Origin: Gammaproteobacteria bacterium
GTDB lineage: Bacteria > Pseudomonadota > Gammaproteobacteria > Competibacterales > Competibacteraceae
Assembly: GCA_024234995.1 (NCBI GenBank)
Contig: JACKNF010000001.1
Span: 1-64,000 of the forward strand
Direction of reading: 5' to 3'
DNA: 64,000 bases
The position numbers were made by a program, and so were the translations under genes. A model generated the notes under the pieces. That model was not told the origin of the DNA, ran no database searches, and saw nothing but the letters and a program-made list of their open reading frames with translations. Positions 37,003 through 44,701 of this stretch are shown piece by piece. Each line of letters starts with the position of its first letter. Position 1 is the first letter of the stretch.

Positions 37003-37743
37003 TCATGGGCTGATCTTTGCCGATATGTCCAAGCGAATAAACTCGCTCCGGCGATTTAGGTCCCGGCCGGCCTCCGTTGCATTGGATGCAACGGGATACA
37101 TTTCCCCATATCCTTTAGCGATCAATCGATTAGGGGTGACTCCATGTTCAATCAGATATTCTCTCACGGCCTGTGCCCGTTCCTCAGATAATCTTAGATT
37201 ATAGTCATCCGAGCCGATAGCGTCGGTATGGCCGGCAATTAGCAGCATGGCATCAGCAAGCGTTGCGCTTTTTAAGGCAATCACATATTCATTCAGCAGC
37301 GGGTAGGCATCACTGCGGATGCGCGCAGAGTTCAAATCAAAATGGATCAAGGCCGCAATTTTTGGCCGGTCCCGGATTAGTTCCGGATAATCTATTGTTT
37401 CTGATGGGTTAACTATTTGAATTGGTCCTGGCTTGGCAGATGCCGGATCATCGACGATACCGGCTGGACCACGCAGTCTTCCCACGCCTGCGTTACCGGA
37501 AGGTGGTGCTCCACGTAACTGCAGGGCAGGCTGGGTATTGCCTGGAGCACCACCCAAAACACGTTCGATTTCGGAGGCGGTTTGAGGAGGCGGTGGCGCT
37601 GCAACGATAACGGTATTCCAGCTTAACACCCATAATAAACCGGCGATCCAGCGGCATAGGGTGTGGCTGCCTTTTGGAAAGCTTTTGAATGCTATCGAGG
37701 TCCACATGATCATGATTTTTTTACAAAAGAGTTTGGGTTTCAT
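37003..37743 (-). CDS. OmpA-family peptidoglycan-binding protein
   Basis: This is about 246 residues from the ATG at 37743 (MKPKLFCKKIM), which has AGGAA upstream. An N-terminal signal or anchor region at about 30-48 and a Pro-rich linker with RGPAGIVDDPASAK precede a C-terminal OmpA-like domain. That domain has IHFDLNSARIRSDAYPLLNE, LLIAGHTDAIGSDDYNLRLSEERA and AKGYGEMYP, including the peptidoglycan-binding Asp and Arg residues. It is the most upstream gene of the minus-strand envelope locus. It would tie the system to the cell wall. Confidence 0.88.
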   Translation of the reverse strand: MKPKLFCKKIMIMWTSIAFKSFPKGSHTLCRWIAGLLWVLSWNTVIVAAPPPPQTASEIERVLGGAPGNTQPALQLRGAPPSGNAGVGRLRGPAGIVDDPASAKPGPIQIVNPSETIDYPELIRDRPKIAALIHFDLNSARIRSDAYPLLNEYVIALKSATLADAMLLIAGHTDAIGSDDYNLRLSEERAQAVREYLIEHGVTPNRLIAKGYGEMYPVASNATEAGRDLNRRSEFIRLDISAKISP

Positions 37744-37793
37744 TGGATGGATTCCTTTAAGACACGAGCGCATCAATGGCCTCAATAGCTTTC

Positions 37794-37823
37794 ATCTGAC
37801 TATAGGATATCTGACTATAGGAT
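37794..37823. repeat. two perfect 15-bp direct repeats upstream of the OmpA-like gene
   Basis: ATCTGACTATAGGAT occurs at 37794-37808 and again at 37809-37823, directly adjacent. A short palindrome CCTAT-N6-ATAGG follows at 37832-37847. The block lies 50-100 bases upstream of the OmpA-like start and 49 or more bases past the methyltransferase stop. It could be an operator or promoter-proximal spacer repeat. Confidence 0.7.
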
Positions 37824-37871
37824 AAATAATACCTATTGATTGATAGGAATAAATCAAATTTATACCATCTT

Positions 37872-39056
37872 TTAAGGCCGTGTCGCACCCACAACTGCCA
37901 CGACAAATGCTGGGTAGTGATCGCGGATATTGGCAATATCCGGCCAGACAAATGAATCCTTAAATCCTGCAGTCTTGAATGCTTCGATCCACTGCTCAGG
38001 AGTCAGAAACCCGCCGTTAGGCCGCCACGCTGCTTGCAGAGCAGGGGAACGGAAAGACGCTAGCAAGGCAAAGATAAATTCGACGTAAACTGTTTGTGCA
38101 GGGAAGGGACGTATACATTCGGAAGCGACAACTAGCCCACCTGGCGCGAGAGCGGTGTATATCTCTCGCAGCGTAAAGGCAAGGTCGTGTGCTACATGCA
38201 GCGTATTTACGCCGTAAACGACTGAAAGACTAGCTGGTTCGACGTGTGCTTCGGCGAACGGCCGGTTTATGTCCAGTCGTGCGCAAGTGATATGTCCGCG
38301 TGCATTAGGGCGCGACATTAATGCGCGCTGACCGCGGCGCAGGAAGATCGGCGAATACTCTGTGAAATGGTAATTTTTAATACGGGTCGCGGCACCAGCC
38401 TCGTCGAAGCGGTCAAGCAATGTCATCGCCCCGCTGCCAAATCCACCGCCGATCTCTAAAATAGCCCCATGCGGATGCGGGAAATGCGCCTGAACTGCCC
38501 TTGCGCCGATTTCGTTACTGATCGCGTATAACGGATTTTTATTGGAGAAATAGGCTGCCCAGGCGGCGAGCCGGTCTGCGGTAAAAAGAATGGATTCCCC
38601 GGAGGATTCACCTCGCATGACCCGCGGATAGCCTTCTGCTGCAAGGGTGGCTAGTTGGAATGAGGGAAGCGCGGTAGCATCGTGACTGGCTTGCATCTTC
38701 TCAATTTCAATGGGGTCTAGATCCGGAAGAGGGTTCGATATCTGGAAACGGGCAGGAATCCCATCTCTACAAAGAATAACGCCTCGTTCGGTCAGCAGGC
38801 GTAATAACCAATCGGTGAGCCACGGCCCGGCTAACGGATCAAGCCCGGCGTCTATGGCAATCTCCGTAGCCGTTCCGCCTTTTGCAAGGGGAGCTACTAG
38901 CCCCGCTTGACGGACTACCCCAAGAGCAAGCCGGAAAATATATTCCTCGATGAGATCACATGACCGGATAAAACGATCATTGAACAGCGAAAGCAATCCG
39001 GCAGGGAGAATTTTGGAGCGAAGATCGTGGCTCTCGTGCAATCGATGGATAGGCAT
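37872..39056 (-). CDS. SAM-dependent methyltransferase of the pigment cluster
   Basis: This is 394 residues long. Motif I is ILEIGGGFGSGAM, motif II is in SLSVVYGVNTLHVAHDL and motif III is ALAPGGLVVASECIRP. The first 170 residues are helical and look like the dimerisation or winged-helix part of small-molecule O- or C-methyltransferases. Aryl-polyene clusters often encode such enzymes to methylate the aryl head. It lies 35 bases after the dehydratase gene on the same strand and is probably co-transcribed with it and the ligase. Confidence 0.82.
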   Translation of the reverse strand: MPIHRLHESHDLRSKILPAGLLSLFNDRFIRSCDLIEEYIFRLALGVVRQAGLVAPLAKGGTATEIAIDAGLDPLAGPWLTDWLLRLLTERGVILCRDGIPARFQISNPLPDLDPIEIEKMQASHDATALPSFQLATLAAEGYPRVMRGESSGESILFTADRLAAWAAYFSNKNPLYAISNEIGARAVQAHFPHPHGAILEIGGGFGSGAMTLLDRFDEAGAATRIKNYHFTEYSPIFLRRGQRALMSRPNARGHITCARLDINRPFAEAHVEPASLSVVYGVNTLHVAHDLAFTLREIYTALAPGGLVVASECIRPFPAQTVYVEFIFALLASFRSPALQAAWRPNGGFLTPEQWIEAFKTAGFKDSFVWPDIANIRDHYPAFVVAVVGATRP

Positions 39057-39091
39057 TAAACCAATTCCTCTTGAGTAACCCCCATTTCATG

Positions 39092-39400
39092 TCAGTTATC
39101 TATATCCGCTAGGAGTAAATAACCTTGGGCCAGGAGCAGGCCATTCTCTTGGATGCACTCAAACCGGACCCGAGGGAGACCGGACTCGAAAATTCGAATC
39201 TTGAAAGGCTGCTCCGGTCGCAGGGGTGCTAGAAATTTTACGATCGGTATCCCGATGGGTCGTCTATCCGGCCATTGCTCGGCCAGCATCTGAATGACCT
39301 CGTCCAGAATAACGACCCCCGGTGTGATCGGATGACCTGGAAAATGTCCGGCCAGACTCGGATGATTAGCAGCGATCACACGCTGTTTTTCATTCATCAT
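39092..39400 (-). CDS. hot-dog thioester dehydratase (ApeI/FabZ-like)
   Basis: This is about 102 residues from the ATG at 39400, with AAGG six bases upstream. The FabZ-type motif HPSLAGHFPGHPITPGVVIL contains the catalytic His, and the following acidic residue is in DEVIQML. It is shorter than FabZ (about 140-150 residues), as is common for the small dehydratase of polyene clusters. It overlaps the ligase stop by 11 bases. It is the second dehydratase of the pathway in this window. Confidence 0.85.
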   Translation of the reverse strand: MMNEKQRVIAANHPSLAGHFPGHPITPGVVILDEVIQMLAEQWPDRRPIGIPIVKFLAPLRPEQPFKIRIFESGLPRVRFECIQENGLLLAQGYLLLADIDN

Positions 39401-40706
39401 GATGAACCTTGGTGAATGAAGATGCACCGGTGATTAATGCCAATAAGGCTTCTCGTGTCATCTTGCCTGTCTCATTACGTGGTAGTTGCTTGACCCGGAC
39501 CAGCGGCCGCGGCAGAAATACCGGGTCGAGGCGTTCGGCCAGCGCTGCCAATAGTTGCCGTTCGTCCAGATCTGGCGCAACAACCACGGCTGCCAAGCGC
39601 TGCGTTGTTGTTGCAGTTTCATCCGGCAAGACGAAAACTCCTTCGATCACTCCCTCAATTTGATTGATCTGGTGGTTAAGATAAGCTAATGAACTGCGCT
39701 TGCCAGCCAGGTTAATTAAGTCTTCACGGCGACCGAGTAGACGAAACCGGTCTTTATCACAAATTTCAATGATATCTCCTAATGGTACGGGTTCCGGTAA
39801 ATGCGCGCCTGACAGGCAGTCACCATTCAGACGGAAGCCGTCATATAGCAACCAATAATCACTTTCCTGTACGCGGCGGCTCGCGATAGAACCGGCCTCC
39901 GTACAACCGTAAATCTCCAGAACCGGGGCGCTAAAGACCTGCTCTGCTTGAGCAGCGAGCTCCAGGGACAGGGGCGCAGTCGCTGAAATCAAAAAAGCGA
40001 TCTCTGGCCAGATGAGTTGAGCCTCGACGCAAGCCCGTAAGTGGATTGGCGTGGTGACCAATATCCGGAGCGGCGGTGCATCGGCCAGGGCTGCGCGCAC
40101 ATCTTCAGGAAAGAACGGCCGGCTGGCGTGGATGCACACGCCGCTTAGCAATGGCGCCATGATTGAAGTTTCCAGACCGTACATGTGCTGAGGGGGCACG
40201 GTCGCGACCACCGTCAAGCCGGTATTAAACCCGAAACGCTGTTGCGCCTGCCGGGCGCCACTGACCAGTTCTCCCCAGCGCTTGAGATTGGGTTTAGCGC
40301 GGCCGGTGCTGCCCGAGGTAAAGGCAATTGCCATAAGATGATCAACCGGCAGTTCAGGGACCGGTAACGCGGCGCTATCCACGATTTTCGAGGCGAGCCA
40401 GCGCTCAATGTCGCTATCTACGATTGCTTGGCTGCCGGGATAATCCTCAGCGAGCTGCCGTAAATGCAAGGTGGCCCGGCTGGATGGCAATAAGTTGGTT
40501 TGATAATTGATGCCCACCGCTGCAAATGCCGCCAGGAATTGATAACGGTCCTCGCATAGATTGAGGATAAAACGCGCAGCGGGAAGCTGGCGAGCGATAA
40601 GCACGGCATCACGTAGAAAAGCAGCGCGGCTGATCATGTGATCCCGCCAATAAGCAATGGGGGAATCGATCGTGCCGGATGATAGCAAAGGCAGTTTGGC
40701 TGGCAT
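39390..40706 (-). CDS. AMP-forming acyl/aryl ligase of the pigment pathway
   Basis: This is an ANL-superfamily adenylating enzyme of about 438 residues. The P-loop is FTSGSTGRAKPN, A5 is YGCTEAGS, the hinge is GRREDLINLAGKR and the C-terminal catalytic Lys is in LPRNETGKMTR. It is shorter at the N-terminus than typical acyl-CoA ligases. It would activate the hydroxybenzoate or related aryl starter and pass it to the carrier protein. I chose the ATG at 40706 over an in-frame TTG seven codons earlier. It is the first gene of a three-gene minus-strand unit. Confidence 0.88.
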   Translation of the reverse strand: MPAKLPLLSSGTIDSPIAYWRDHMISRAAFLRDAVLIARQLPAARFILNLCEDRYQFLAAFAAVGINYQTNLLPSSRATLHLRQLAEDYPGSQAIVDSDIERWLASKIVDSAALPVPELPVDHLMAIAFTSGSTGRAKPNLKRWGELVSGARQAQQRFGFNTGLTVVATVPPQHMYGLETSIMAPLLSGVCIHASRPFFPEDVRAALADAPPLRILVTTPIHLRACVEAQLIWPEIAFLISATAPLSLELAAQAEQVFSAPVLEIYGCTEAGSIASRRVQESDYWLLYDGFRLNGDCLSGAHLPEPVPLGDIIEICDKDRFRLLGRREDLINLAGKRSSLAYLNHQINQIEGVIEGVFVLPDETATTTQRLAAVVVAPDLDERQLLAALAERLDPVFLPRPLVRVKQLPRNETGKMTREALLALITGASSFTKVHHDE

Positions 40707-40844
40707 AATAGCAAAATGGCTTGGCAACTTTGAAAAGCCGACGAGAACCGTGAATAAGGTGCCCGTCTCGCCGGGAACGGCGAAATAGACAACACGGCGC
40801 TGACTGACGGTTTAATTTACCAGAGTTTGTCATCGAGTAATCTA

Positions 40845-41090
40845 ATGTCTTCTAAACCTGATACCGGTAATTCTGACAATCCCTCCGATAACCGTTCACC
40901 CGGACCGTTGAGCATCATTCTCAGCGTATTGGCCGCTTTCTTCGGGGTGCAAAGCGAGAAAAATCGCGCGCGGGATTTCCAGCAGGGCCGTCCAATTCAT
41001 TACATCCTGGTCGGGCTAATCATGACTCTATTGTTCATTTTGCTGGTGCTGATTGCGGTCAAAGTGGTATTGCGCTCTGCAGGTATCTAG
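40845..41090 (+). CDS. DUF2970 small membrane protein
   Basis: This is 81 residues from the ATG at 40845. The DUF2970 core is SVLAAFFGVQSEKNRARDF followed by HYILVGLIMTLLFILLVLIAV, a single membrane helix. The function of the family is unknown. It is divergent from the ligase gene and stands alone. Confidence 0.8.
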   Translation: MSSKPDTGNSDNPSDNRSPGPLSIILSVLAAFFGVQSEKNRARDFQQGRPIHYILVGLIMTLLFILLVLIAVKVVLRSAGI

Positions 41091-41165
41091 TCTGAAGCAG
41101 ACCTGGCTGAAGGATCACTCGCGCTAGCTTCCGCCATTCCCAAACCCCTGTAACGAGATTTGATT

Positions 41166-41954
41166 ATGAGCCGCATCATGCTGACAGATGAATTACGCGA
41201 TGACTATCGGACAATGTTTGCAACCTGCGTAGTTCGCCAGGAACAGGCCGCTGAAGTAGACGAAATTACGAATGCACTGGCAAAAGAGCGTGAACGATAT
41301 CAATTAGTGGGTCAGCGGTTGAATGTACCCTGGTTTGTCGTGGCAGTGCTGCATGAGAGCGATACAGGCCGTGATTTTAGTGCTCACTTGCATAATGGTG
41401 ATCCGCTGACCGATCGCACCCGGCATTTGCCAGACGGACGGCCTATTGAAGGTGAGCCACCGTTCCGTTGGGAGGATAGCGCTACGGATGCTCTACGGTT
41501 ATATCATTTTGATCTTTGGCAGGATTGGAGCATCGCGGGCATCCTGTTTTTGCTGGAAGGGCGGGGTGGCTGGGGCTACCGGTTGCACCACCCTGACGTT
41601 CCTTCACCCTATTTATGGAATTACTCGACCCATTACATTAAAGGTAAGTACGTCACTGACGATACTTGGAGTGAGGTCAGCATCGCCCAACGCTGCGGTG
41701 CAGCAGTGTTGCTGCGGCGATTGGCGGAATGTAACTTAATTGAATTCGATGATCCAGAGGACCGGCCTGATTGGCCATTACTACGCTACGATGAGGGCGT
41801 TGCCTCGCCCTGGGTCGAGGCGTTGCAATGCTTTATGAATAGCTTGCCAGGAATTTATGTGAAAGTGGATGGCCGGGCTGGCCCGCGTACCTCCGAGGTG
41901 TTTTATAAGTTAGCAGGGTTATATCTGCCGGGTGATCCACGCTCCAAGGGTTAG
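41166..41954 (+). CDS. lysozyme-like protein with peptidoglycan-binding tail
   Basis: This is about 262 residues. The conserved core NVPWFVVAVLHESDTGRDF, HLHNGDPLTDRT, GWGYRLHHPDVPSPYLWNY and HYIKGKYVTDDTW is a recognisable lysozyme-like family found in bacteria and phages. The Glu in HESDTG is a candidate acid. The end (IYVKVDGRAGPRTSEVFYKL) resembles a peptidoglycan-binding repeat. No signal peptide is seen, so export would need a holin or another route. It may be a phage-derived or cell-lysis enzyme. Confidence 0.65.
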   Translation: MSRIMLTDELRDDYRTMFATCVVRQEQAAEVDEITNALAKERERYQLVGQRLNVPWFVVAVLHESDTGRDFSAHLHNGDPLTDRTRHLPDGRPIEGEPPFRWEDSATDALRLYHFDLWQDWSIAGILFLLEGRGGWGYRLHHPDVPSPYLWNYSTHYIKGKYVTDDTWSEVSIAQRCGAAVLLRRLAECNLIEFDDPEDRPDWPLLRYDEGVASPWVEALQCFMNSLPGIYVKVDGRAGPRTSEVFYKLAGLYLPGDPRSKG

Positions 41955-41982
41955 AGGCTATAAATTTAACTTATTAATCAAT

Positions 41983-44256
41983 ATGTATTTTAAACTTCGA
42001 TTGCTATCTTTTTTGCTCCTATGCTGGTTAATGATGATAGAAGCAAGCAATGCGGCCAGTATGTCGCATGGTGTTTCGCCGGAATCCCCGATTCAACTCA
42101 AACGCCTGCTGATTCTGCATTCCTATCATCAAGGACTGCACTGGACCGACGCCATCCAAGCCGGCATTCTAGAGTCACTGTCTGCCAGTGGGCAGCGCTA
42201 TGAGATTTTCACCGAGTATCTGGACGCGCTCCGCTTCCCCCAGCTGTTGCAAGCTGGATTTACCGGTACGCTAACCCGCCTCCAGGATAAGTATTGGAAC
42301 CGGCAGCCTGATGTCGTGCTGGTCTCGGATAACCACGCTTACAATTTCATGCTGGCTAATCGGGATCAAATCACGCCCGGCAAGCCGCTGGTCTTTTGCG
42401 GTATCAATAACCTCAAGCCTCCGGATGTCGCTGGCCTGTCCAATCTTACGGGCGTTTCCGAAATCCCTTCGTTTCTTGAAACCTTGCAACTTATTCGCCA
42501 GCTTCAACCAAAAGTCATTAAGCTACTTGTTATTTCTGATGATTCCATCACTGGCCAAGCTAATCGAGCGCTGATCCGTGAAGCACTGCAGCAAATGAAG
42601 GAGCCTTTCACGGCTGAGTATTGGGCGGATGGACAGATCAGCCATGCCGAAGCCTTGTTACGCAGGCAGACGCAGGATACAGCAGTATTGCTAGCGGGGC
42701 GTCAGACAGATGCTGTCGGCAACATTATACAAGCGGATACAGCAACGACACTGTTGGCTAAGGCCAGTCCAGTACCGATCTACAGCGCACATGATGCCTG
42801 GATCGGCTCGGGGGCGCTGGGTGGCAAGGTCATAGATGGGGGTTCGCAGGGCCGGTTGGCTGGACATCTGGCGGTACGGCTGCTCAACGGTGAATCGATC
42901 CAACAGATTCAAACTGTGTGGGAAAGCCCCAATCAATACCTTTTTGATTATGCAGTCCTGCGGCGTTTTGGTCTAGAAGATGCTGATTTGCCAGCAAATA
43001 GTGTTTTCCTTAACCGGCAGCCCGGTTTTTTCGAGGTTCACCGTGCGCTTGCTTTAGGTACGGGGGCAGTGATCATATCGCTGGCTGGGATGGTGTTGAT
43101 TCTCAGCGTTAACATTAAAAAACGTAAAGAGACTGAACAGAAATATCGTGATTTAGTCGAAAATGCGAATAGTATTATCCTGAAATGGGGTCGCGATGGA
43201 CGTATCATCTTCCTCAACGAGTATGGACTGCACTTTTTCGGGTACACTGAAGCGGAAATTATCGGCCAGCCTGTGCTGGGAACTCTCGTCTCGCCCTTCG
43301 ATGAAACCGGGCGCAATCTTGCGGAGATGGTTGATGACATTATCAAACACCCGGATGATTATGCGAGTAACGTCAATCAGAACCTGCGTAAAAATGGTGA
43401 GCAGGTCTGGGTTGCCTGGAGCAACCGGACCATTCTTGACAAATTGGGCAACATCTCTGGAGTGTTTAGCGTAGGAACCGATATCACCGCACGTAAACAA
43501 GCGGAAGCCGAGCGTGAACGGTTGATCGTAGAGCTGGAAGCCAAAAATGCCGAATTGGAACGGTTTACTTATACGGTATCGCACGATCTCAAGAGTCCGT
43601 TAATCACCATCAAAGGCTTTCTTGGCGTGTTGGAACAGGATCTGGCAGGCGGGGATACAGAACAGGTTCGCAGTGATATGGCGCGCATCGGCGGGGCGGC
43701 CGACAAGATGAAAAACCTGCTGGATGATTTACTCGAATTGTCGCGAATCGGCCGGATTTGCAATCCTCCGGTCCGCGTGCCATTGGCAGAACTGGTATAT
43801 GAGGCGGTGGAATTGCTGGCGGGTCGTTTCCAGCAGCGGGAAGTACGCCTGGATGTCGCCAGCGACTTGCCAACGGTATGCGGTGACCGGTCGCGTCTGC
43901 TGGAAGTCATGCAAAATTTGCTGGATAACGCTGTCAAATACTTAGGCGAACAGCCTAAGCCAGTGATCGCTGTGGGCTGCCGCCAGGATAGAGGGCAAAT
44001 GGTCTGTTATGTGCGAGACAATGGCTTGGGGATCGAACCATGCTATCACGACAAGGTGTTTGGTTTGTTTGAGCAGCTGGATCCCCGCACCGAAGGAACG
44101 GGCGTAGGGTTGGCGTTGGTCAAGCGTATTATCGAGTTTCATAATGGCCAGCTATGGGTCGAGTCTGCTGGCCCCGGCCAGGGTAGCACCTTCTATTTTA
44201 CTTTACCCCTGGCTGATTCGTCATTGGAAGCGCAGACAGAAAAGTATTCAACATGA
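41983..44256 (+). CDS. hybrid-sensor histidine kinase with periplasmic ABC-type binding domain
   Basis: This is about 757 residues. A signal/anchor helix (LRLLSFLLLCWLMMIEASNA) leads to a periplasmic ABC_sub_bind domain at about 40-330 (LKRLLILHSYHQGLHWTDAI, PDVVLVSDNHAYNFML). A second helix follows at about 360-380 (TGAVIISLAGMVLILSVNI), then a PAS domain (NSIILKWGRDGRIIFLN). The HisKA segment has the phospho-accepting His534 in TVSHDLKSPL, and the HATPase has NLLDNAVKY, GLGIEP and GTGVGLALVKR. It overlaps the next receiver gene by four bases, so they are a pair. The periplasmic ligand is unknown. Confidence 0.9.
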   Translation: MYFKLRLLSFLLLCWLMMIEASNAASMSHGVSPESPIQLKRLLILHSYHQGLHWTDAIQAGILESLSASGQRYEIFTEYLDALRFPQLLQAGFTGTLTRLQDKYWNRQPDVVLVSDNHAYNFMLANRDQITPGKPLVFCGINNLKPPDVAGLSNLTGVSEIPSFLETLQLIRQLQPKVIKLLVISDDSITGQANRALIREALQQMKEPFTAEYWADGQISHAEALLRRQTQDTAVLLAGRQTDAVGNIIQADTATTLLAKASPVPIYSAHDAWIGSGALGGKVIDGGSQGRLAGHLAVRLLNGESIQQIQTVWESPNQYLFDYAVLRRFGLEDADLPANSVFLNRQPGFFEVHRALALGTGAVIISLAGMVLILSVNIKKRKETEQKYRDLVENANSIILKWGRDGRIIFLNEYGLHFFGYTEAEIIGQPVLGTLVSPFDETGRNLAEMVDDIIKHPDDYASNVNQNLRKNGEQVWVAWSNRTILDKLGNISGVFSVGTDITARKQAEAERERLIVELEAKNAELERFTYTVSHDLKSPLITIKGFLGVLEQDLAGGDTEQVRSDMARIGGAADKMKNLLDDLLELSRIGRICNPPVRVPLAELVYEAVELLAGRFQQREVRLDVASDLPTVCGDRSRLLEVMQNLLDNAVKYLGEQPKPVIAVGCRQDRGQMVCYVRDNGLGIEPCYHDKVFGLFEQLDPRTEGTGVGLALVKRIIEFHNGQLWVESAGPGQGSTFYFTLPLADSSLEAQTEKYST

Positions 44257-44696
44257 CCGGCGCGCATGGGGTCATTTTATTAGTGGAGGATAATTTTGAT
44301 CACGCTGAGCTAGTGCGGCGTGGTTTTGCCCGGCATTCGATGGCTATTCGTCTGATACATGTTGAAGACGGCGCCAGTGCTCTCGATTATCTTTTCCAAC
44401 GAGGTTCCTACGCGGATCCGGCCTCTCATCCGCGTCCCTCTATCATCCTGCTGGATTTACATCTACCGAAGGTCGATGGCTTAACTGTGCTGCAAACCGT
44501 TAAAACTTCGCCAGACCTGAATCGCATCCCGGTGGTTATTCTAACAACCAGCCAGGCGGAAGCGGATGTTGCTCGGGCTTATGACTGTCACGCCAATAGC
44601 TATCTAGTAAAACCCATTGAGTTTTCCGATTTTGTTGCGCTTGTGCGGGAGCTGGGTTGCTACTGGCTGGACTGGAATATGAGACCTCGGGAATAA
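44253..44696 (+). CDS. single-domain response regulator (Rcp1-like)
   Basis: This is a 147-residue receiver domain with the acidic pocket LLVEDNFDH, the phospho-accepting Asp in IILLDLHLPKVDG, the Thr in ILTTSQ and the Lys in YLVKPIEF. No output domain is present. It begins within the kinase stop codon and is followed six bases later by the receiver-GGDEF-EAL gene. It is probably the direct partner of the kinase upstream. Confidence 0.93.
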   Translation: MTGAHGVILLVEDNFDHAELVRRGFARHSMAIRLIHVEDGASALDYLFQRGSYADPASHPRPSIILLDLHLPKVDGLTVLQTVKTSPDLNRIPVVILTTSQAEADVARAYDCHANSYLVKPIEFSDFVALVRELGCYWLDWNMRPRE

Positions 44697-44701
44697 GCGG
44701 G

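Noticed and set aside
28642..37743. Known anti-phage defence system
   Set aside because: The CHAT protein is a lipoprotein and all partners face the envelope; no nucleic-acid sensor, gasdermin-like or nuclease gene is seen.
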